Shown here: positions 62,120 to 63,459 of the stretch, in pieces
Numbering within the stretch: position 1 is the stretch's first letter
Layout: each line of letters opens with the position of its first letter
From: Armatimonadetes bacterium UBA5352
GTDB taxonomy: Bacteria > Armatimonadota > Zipacnadia > Zipacnadales > UBA5352
NCBI GenBank assembly: GCA_002411015.1
Contig: DHPY01000004.1
Coordinates: forward strand, 1-63,459
Direction: 5' to 3'
Length of the DNA stretch: 63,459 nucleotides
The notes under the pieces: model-generated
The model's database searches: none
The model's input: the letters and a program-made list of their open reading frames with translations, nothing else
What the model was told of the DNA's origin: nothing
Made by a program: the position numbers and the translations under genes

Positions 62120-62482
62120 CCTTTCCCTCCTTTCTCGGCAGGCGAACCGAACCGCGCCCACCCCAAAGCGACCCTGCGTGCCTCTCGCGCTCTACACTCT
62201 TCTTACCTCTACGGTACGACAACTCCTCCTGGCTCTTCCTCACAGGCATCTCACAGGAGTCCATTTCGGCGAATCGTATCAACCTAGTCGCCAGTGAAGG
62301 GACACATATAACGCACCTTTGTCACGGATACTCGCATCAGGAGCCGCAATTGCCGGATCGCGAGCCCTCCCCCCGCTTATGGGTACCTTTCCGTCGATTT
62401 AGCAGGACTTGTCCTGATAGGCTGCGAGCGTGCTTCAGGTAGAATAAGGTCGCTGAGAGACCCGAAGAAAAGGAACACAGTC
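62120..62482. other. Divergent intergenic region with operator E
   Basis: 363 bp without a gene. It holds operator E and its -10 for the leftward PEP-CTERM-like gene. For the rightward regulator it has the palindrome CAGGACTTGTCCTG (62403-62416) and a -10-like TAGAAT (62440-62445). AAGGAAC precedes the start at 62483. Confidence 0.5.
62211..62257 (-). promoter_or_regulatory. Operator E and -10 element for the PEP-CTERM-like gene
   Basis: On the minus strand 62257-62238 reads CCTGTGAGATGCCTGTGAGG. TACCGT (62216-62211) follows after exactly 22 nt. Confidence 0.65.
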
Positions 62483-62896
62483 ATGGAATCACTTTCCGCA
62501 ACTGCCGAAGCGGTCGCGCCGGATACCGCCAGGATCAACGTGCTCTGCGTTGACGATGACAGCGCGTGTCTGAGGATCCTAACGGCGTTCCTGCGCCGGG
62601 CAGGCCACTCGTGTCACACCGCGGGTAACGGGGCGGAGGCGCTGAGGATCCTTCGGGAGTCCCCGCAGATCAACCTGGTCATTACCGATGTGGTTATGCC
62701 CGAGGTTGACGGCCATGAGTTGTGCAGCGTCATAGCCGCTGAGTTTCCCGAGATGAAGGTCATCGTTGTCAGCGGCTCACCCGGGCAGGATGTGGCGCCG
62801 CTACGCCGGTGCTCCGTGGTCCAGGACGTCCTCTCCAAGCCGCTCCGCCAGCGCGAGATCGTGTCCGTCGTGCATAACGCGATCTCGGCGGCCTGA
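62483..62896 (+). CDS. Single-domain CheY-like response regulator
   Basis: 137 residues, all receiver: acidic pocket VLCVDDDSA (residues 20-28), phospho-acceptor D69 in LVITDVVMPEVDG, and Lys in DVLSKPLRQ. No output domain is present, so it works by protein contact or as a phosphorelay shuttle. Such a shuttle could connect the hybrid kinase with Hpt at 14178-17312 to another regulator, but the sequence gives no direct link. Confidence 0.9.
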   Translation: MESLSATAEAVAPDTARINVLCVDDDSACLRILTAFLRRAGHSCHTAGNGAEALRILRESPQINLVITDVVMPEVDGHELCSVIAAEFPEMKVIVVSGSPGQDVAPLRRCSVVQDVLSKPLRQREIVSVVHNAISAA

Positions 62897-62984
62897 TCGC
62901 TGTTGCCTCGCTCCGAAGCGTACAGCGTAGCGGCCGGCGAGGGTGTTCCGCGCCGGCCGCTGACTGAATGCCCCGCCTCGAACC

Positions 62985-63437
62985 TCAGGAGTCGCTCTTC
63001 TGCGAGCGCATCTCCTCGAACTGCTGGCCCATCTTCTCAAGCTCAGACTCGCCGAGCGACTTCTCGGCATGCTCGAAGACAACCGCCTGCTCCTCGGCGA
63101 TGTGGTGCTCGATCATCTCCTTCGTCACCTTCAGCAGCGTCCCCCAGCGCTCCTCACCCATGTCCATGGACTTGAGCTCATCGAGCGCCTGCCTCGCGAC
63201 GTGGTGCTCCTCGAAGCCTTCGGCCACGTCCTCCTTGGCCGACTTGCGCTTCTGCTGCACCGCGGGGTAGAAGCTCTCCTCCTCGAACTGCATGTGCATG
63301 CTGATCCCGGAGTAGAGCTCGCCGAACTTCTCCTGCCGCTCCTGCGCGTCCTTGGGCTTGGTGTCGCTGAGTTCATCAAGAAGATGCTTGACCCGCTGGT
63401 GATCCTCGCGCAGCACCATCAGTAGTCCCTGACCCAT
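62985..63437 (-). CDS. Hemerythrin HHE domain protein
   Basis: 150 residues, all helical, with the iron-ligand pattern of the family: H in LREDHQRVKHLLDEL, H-x3-E in MHMQFEEESFYPA, HH in FEEHHVARQALDEL and HHIAEE in EMIEHHIAEEQAVVF. It probably binds a di-iron centre and senses or scavenges oxygen or NO species. It is unrelated to the EPS genes by sequence and lies at the window edge; GGATGGAGAGATG provides its start. Confidence 0.88.
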   Translation of the reverse strand: MGQGLLMVLREDHQRVKHLLDELSDTKPKDAQERQEKFGELYSGISMHMQFEEESFYPAVQQKRKSAKEDVAEGFEEHHVARQALDELKSMDMGEERWGTLLKVTKEMIEHHIAEEQAVVFEHAEKSLGESELEKMGQQFEEMRSQKSDS

Positions 63438-63459
63438 CTCTCCATCCTCCGTGTGCGCC

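Noticed and set aside
1..63459. tRNA, rRNA, CRISPR, insertion sequence or prophage
   Set aside because: I checked the intergenic regions by eye and saw no cloverleaf, no regularly spaced identical repeats, no transposase or integrase, and no target-site duplications. A tRNAscan and IS search would be needed to be certain.

Overview
The window is high-GC DNA from a bacterium with an outer membrane. Signs of this are a Wza-type export protein, a lipobox protein, an exosortase with PEP-CTERM-like substrates, and an undecaprenyl-phosphate sugar transferase. The mix of a DUF6785-type membrane protein, GHL/beta-helix glycan enzymes, dockerin-like and FlgD-like tails, and exosortase exopolysaccharide (EPS) genes suggests an environmental lineage such as Armatimonadota. 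That placement is inference; there is no rRNA or other marker gene here. I found no tRNA, rRNA, CRISPR array, transposase or phage gene.

Layout. 1-6370: a glycan-use locus with the 3' end of a zinc-type dehydrogenase, a polytopic membrane protein, an MBL-fold hydrolase, and a secreted GHL/beta-helix operon. 6380-10234: phospholipid synthesis (pgsA-like, cdsA) behind a membrane-anchored phosphodiesterase. 10372-12594: a secreted papain-like protease with a dockerin-like tail. 12694-17312: two overlapping hybrid histidine kinases. 17531-17932: a small lipoprotein with a PEP-CTERM-like tail.

18124-62119 is essentially one very large EPS region. A leftward operon (26642 to 18124) encodes three GT4 glycosyltransferases, a deacetylase-fold protein, a nucleotidyltransferase-sugar kinase fusion and an NDP-sugar epimerase. 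A divergent rightward operon (26971 to 34669) encodes ATP-grasp, deacetylase, flippase, O-antigen-ligase-like, GT2, DUF2304 and GT2 proteins. Next come a second flippase, a GT-C protein and a sulfotransferase. A 1921-aa secreted pectate-lyase-like protein follows. An OmpR-type response regulator converges on a receiver-less OmpR-type winged-helix protein. The core export/exosortase block (61312 to 46617, leftward) then carries Wza, Wzz, BY-kinase, glucuronokinase-like, sugar transferase, EpsI-like, GT-C, PEP-CTERM substrate, exosortase, GT4 and GalU-like genes. It is flanked by a monocistronic PEP-CTERM-like gene, a CheY-like protein and a hemerythrin protein.

Main discovery: five intergenic sites share the 20-bp direct repeat CCTGTGAR-N4-Y-TGTGAGS (11-bp period). 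At four of them a -10-like hexamer (TAGCCT, TAGACT, TACAAT, TACCGT) begins exactly 22 nt downstream on the gene strand, with no -35 hexamer. These sites precede both divergent EPS operons, the sulfotransferase and an exosortase substrate; the fifth precedes the glucuronokinase/sugar-transferase operon. This looks like a dedicated EPS/exosortase regulon. The likely controllers are the OmpR-family proteins encoded inside it. A related array of 11-bp-phased TTGA/TCAA repeats covers the promoter of the giant lyase gene.
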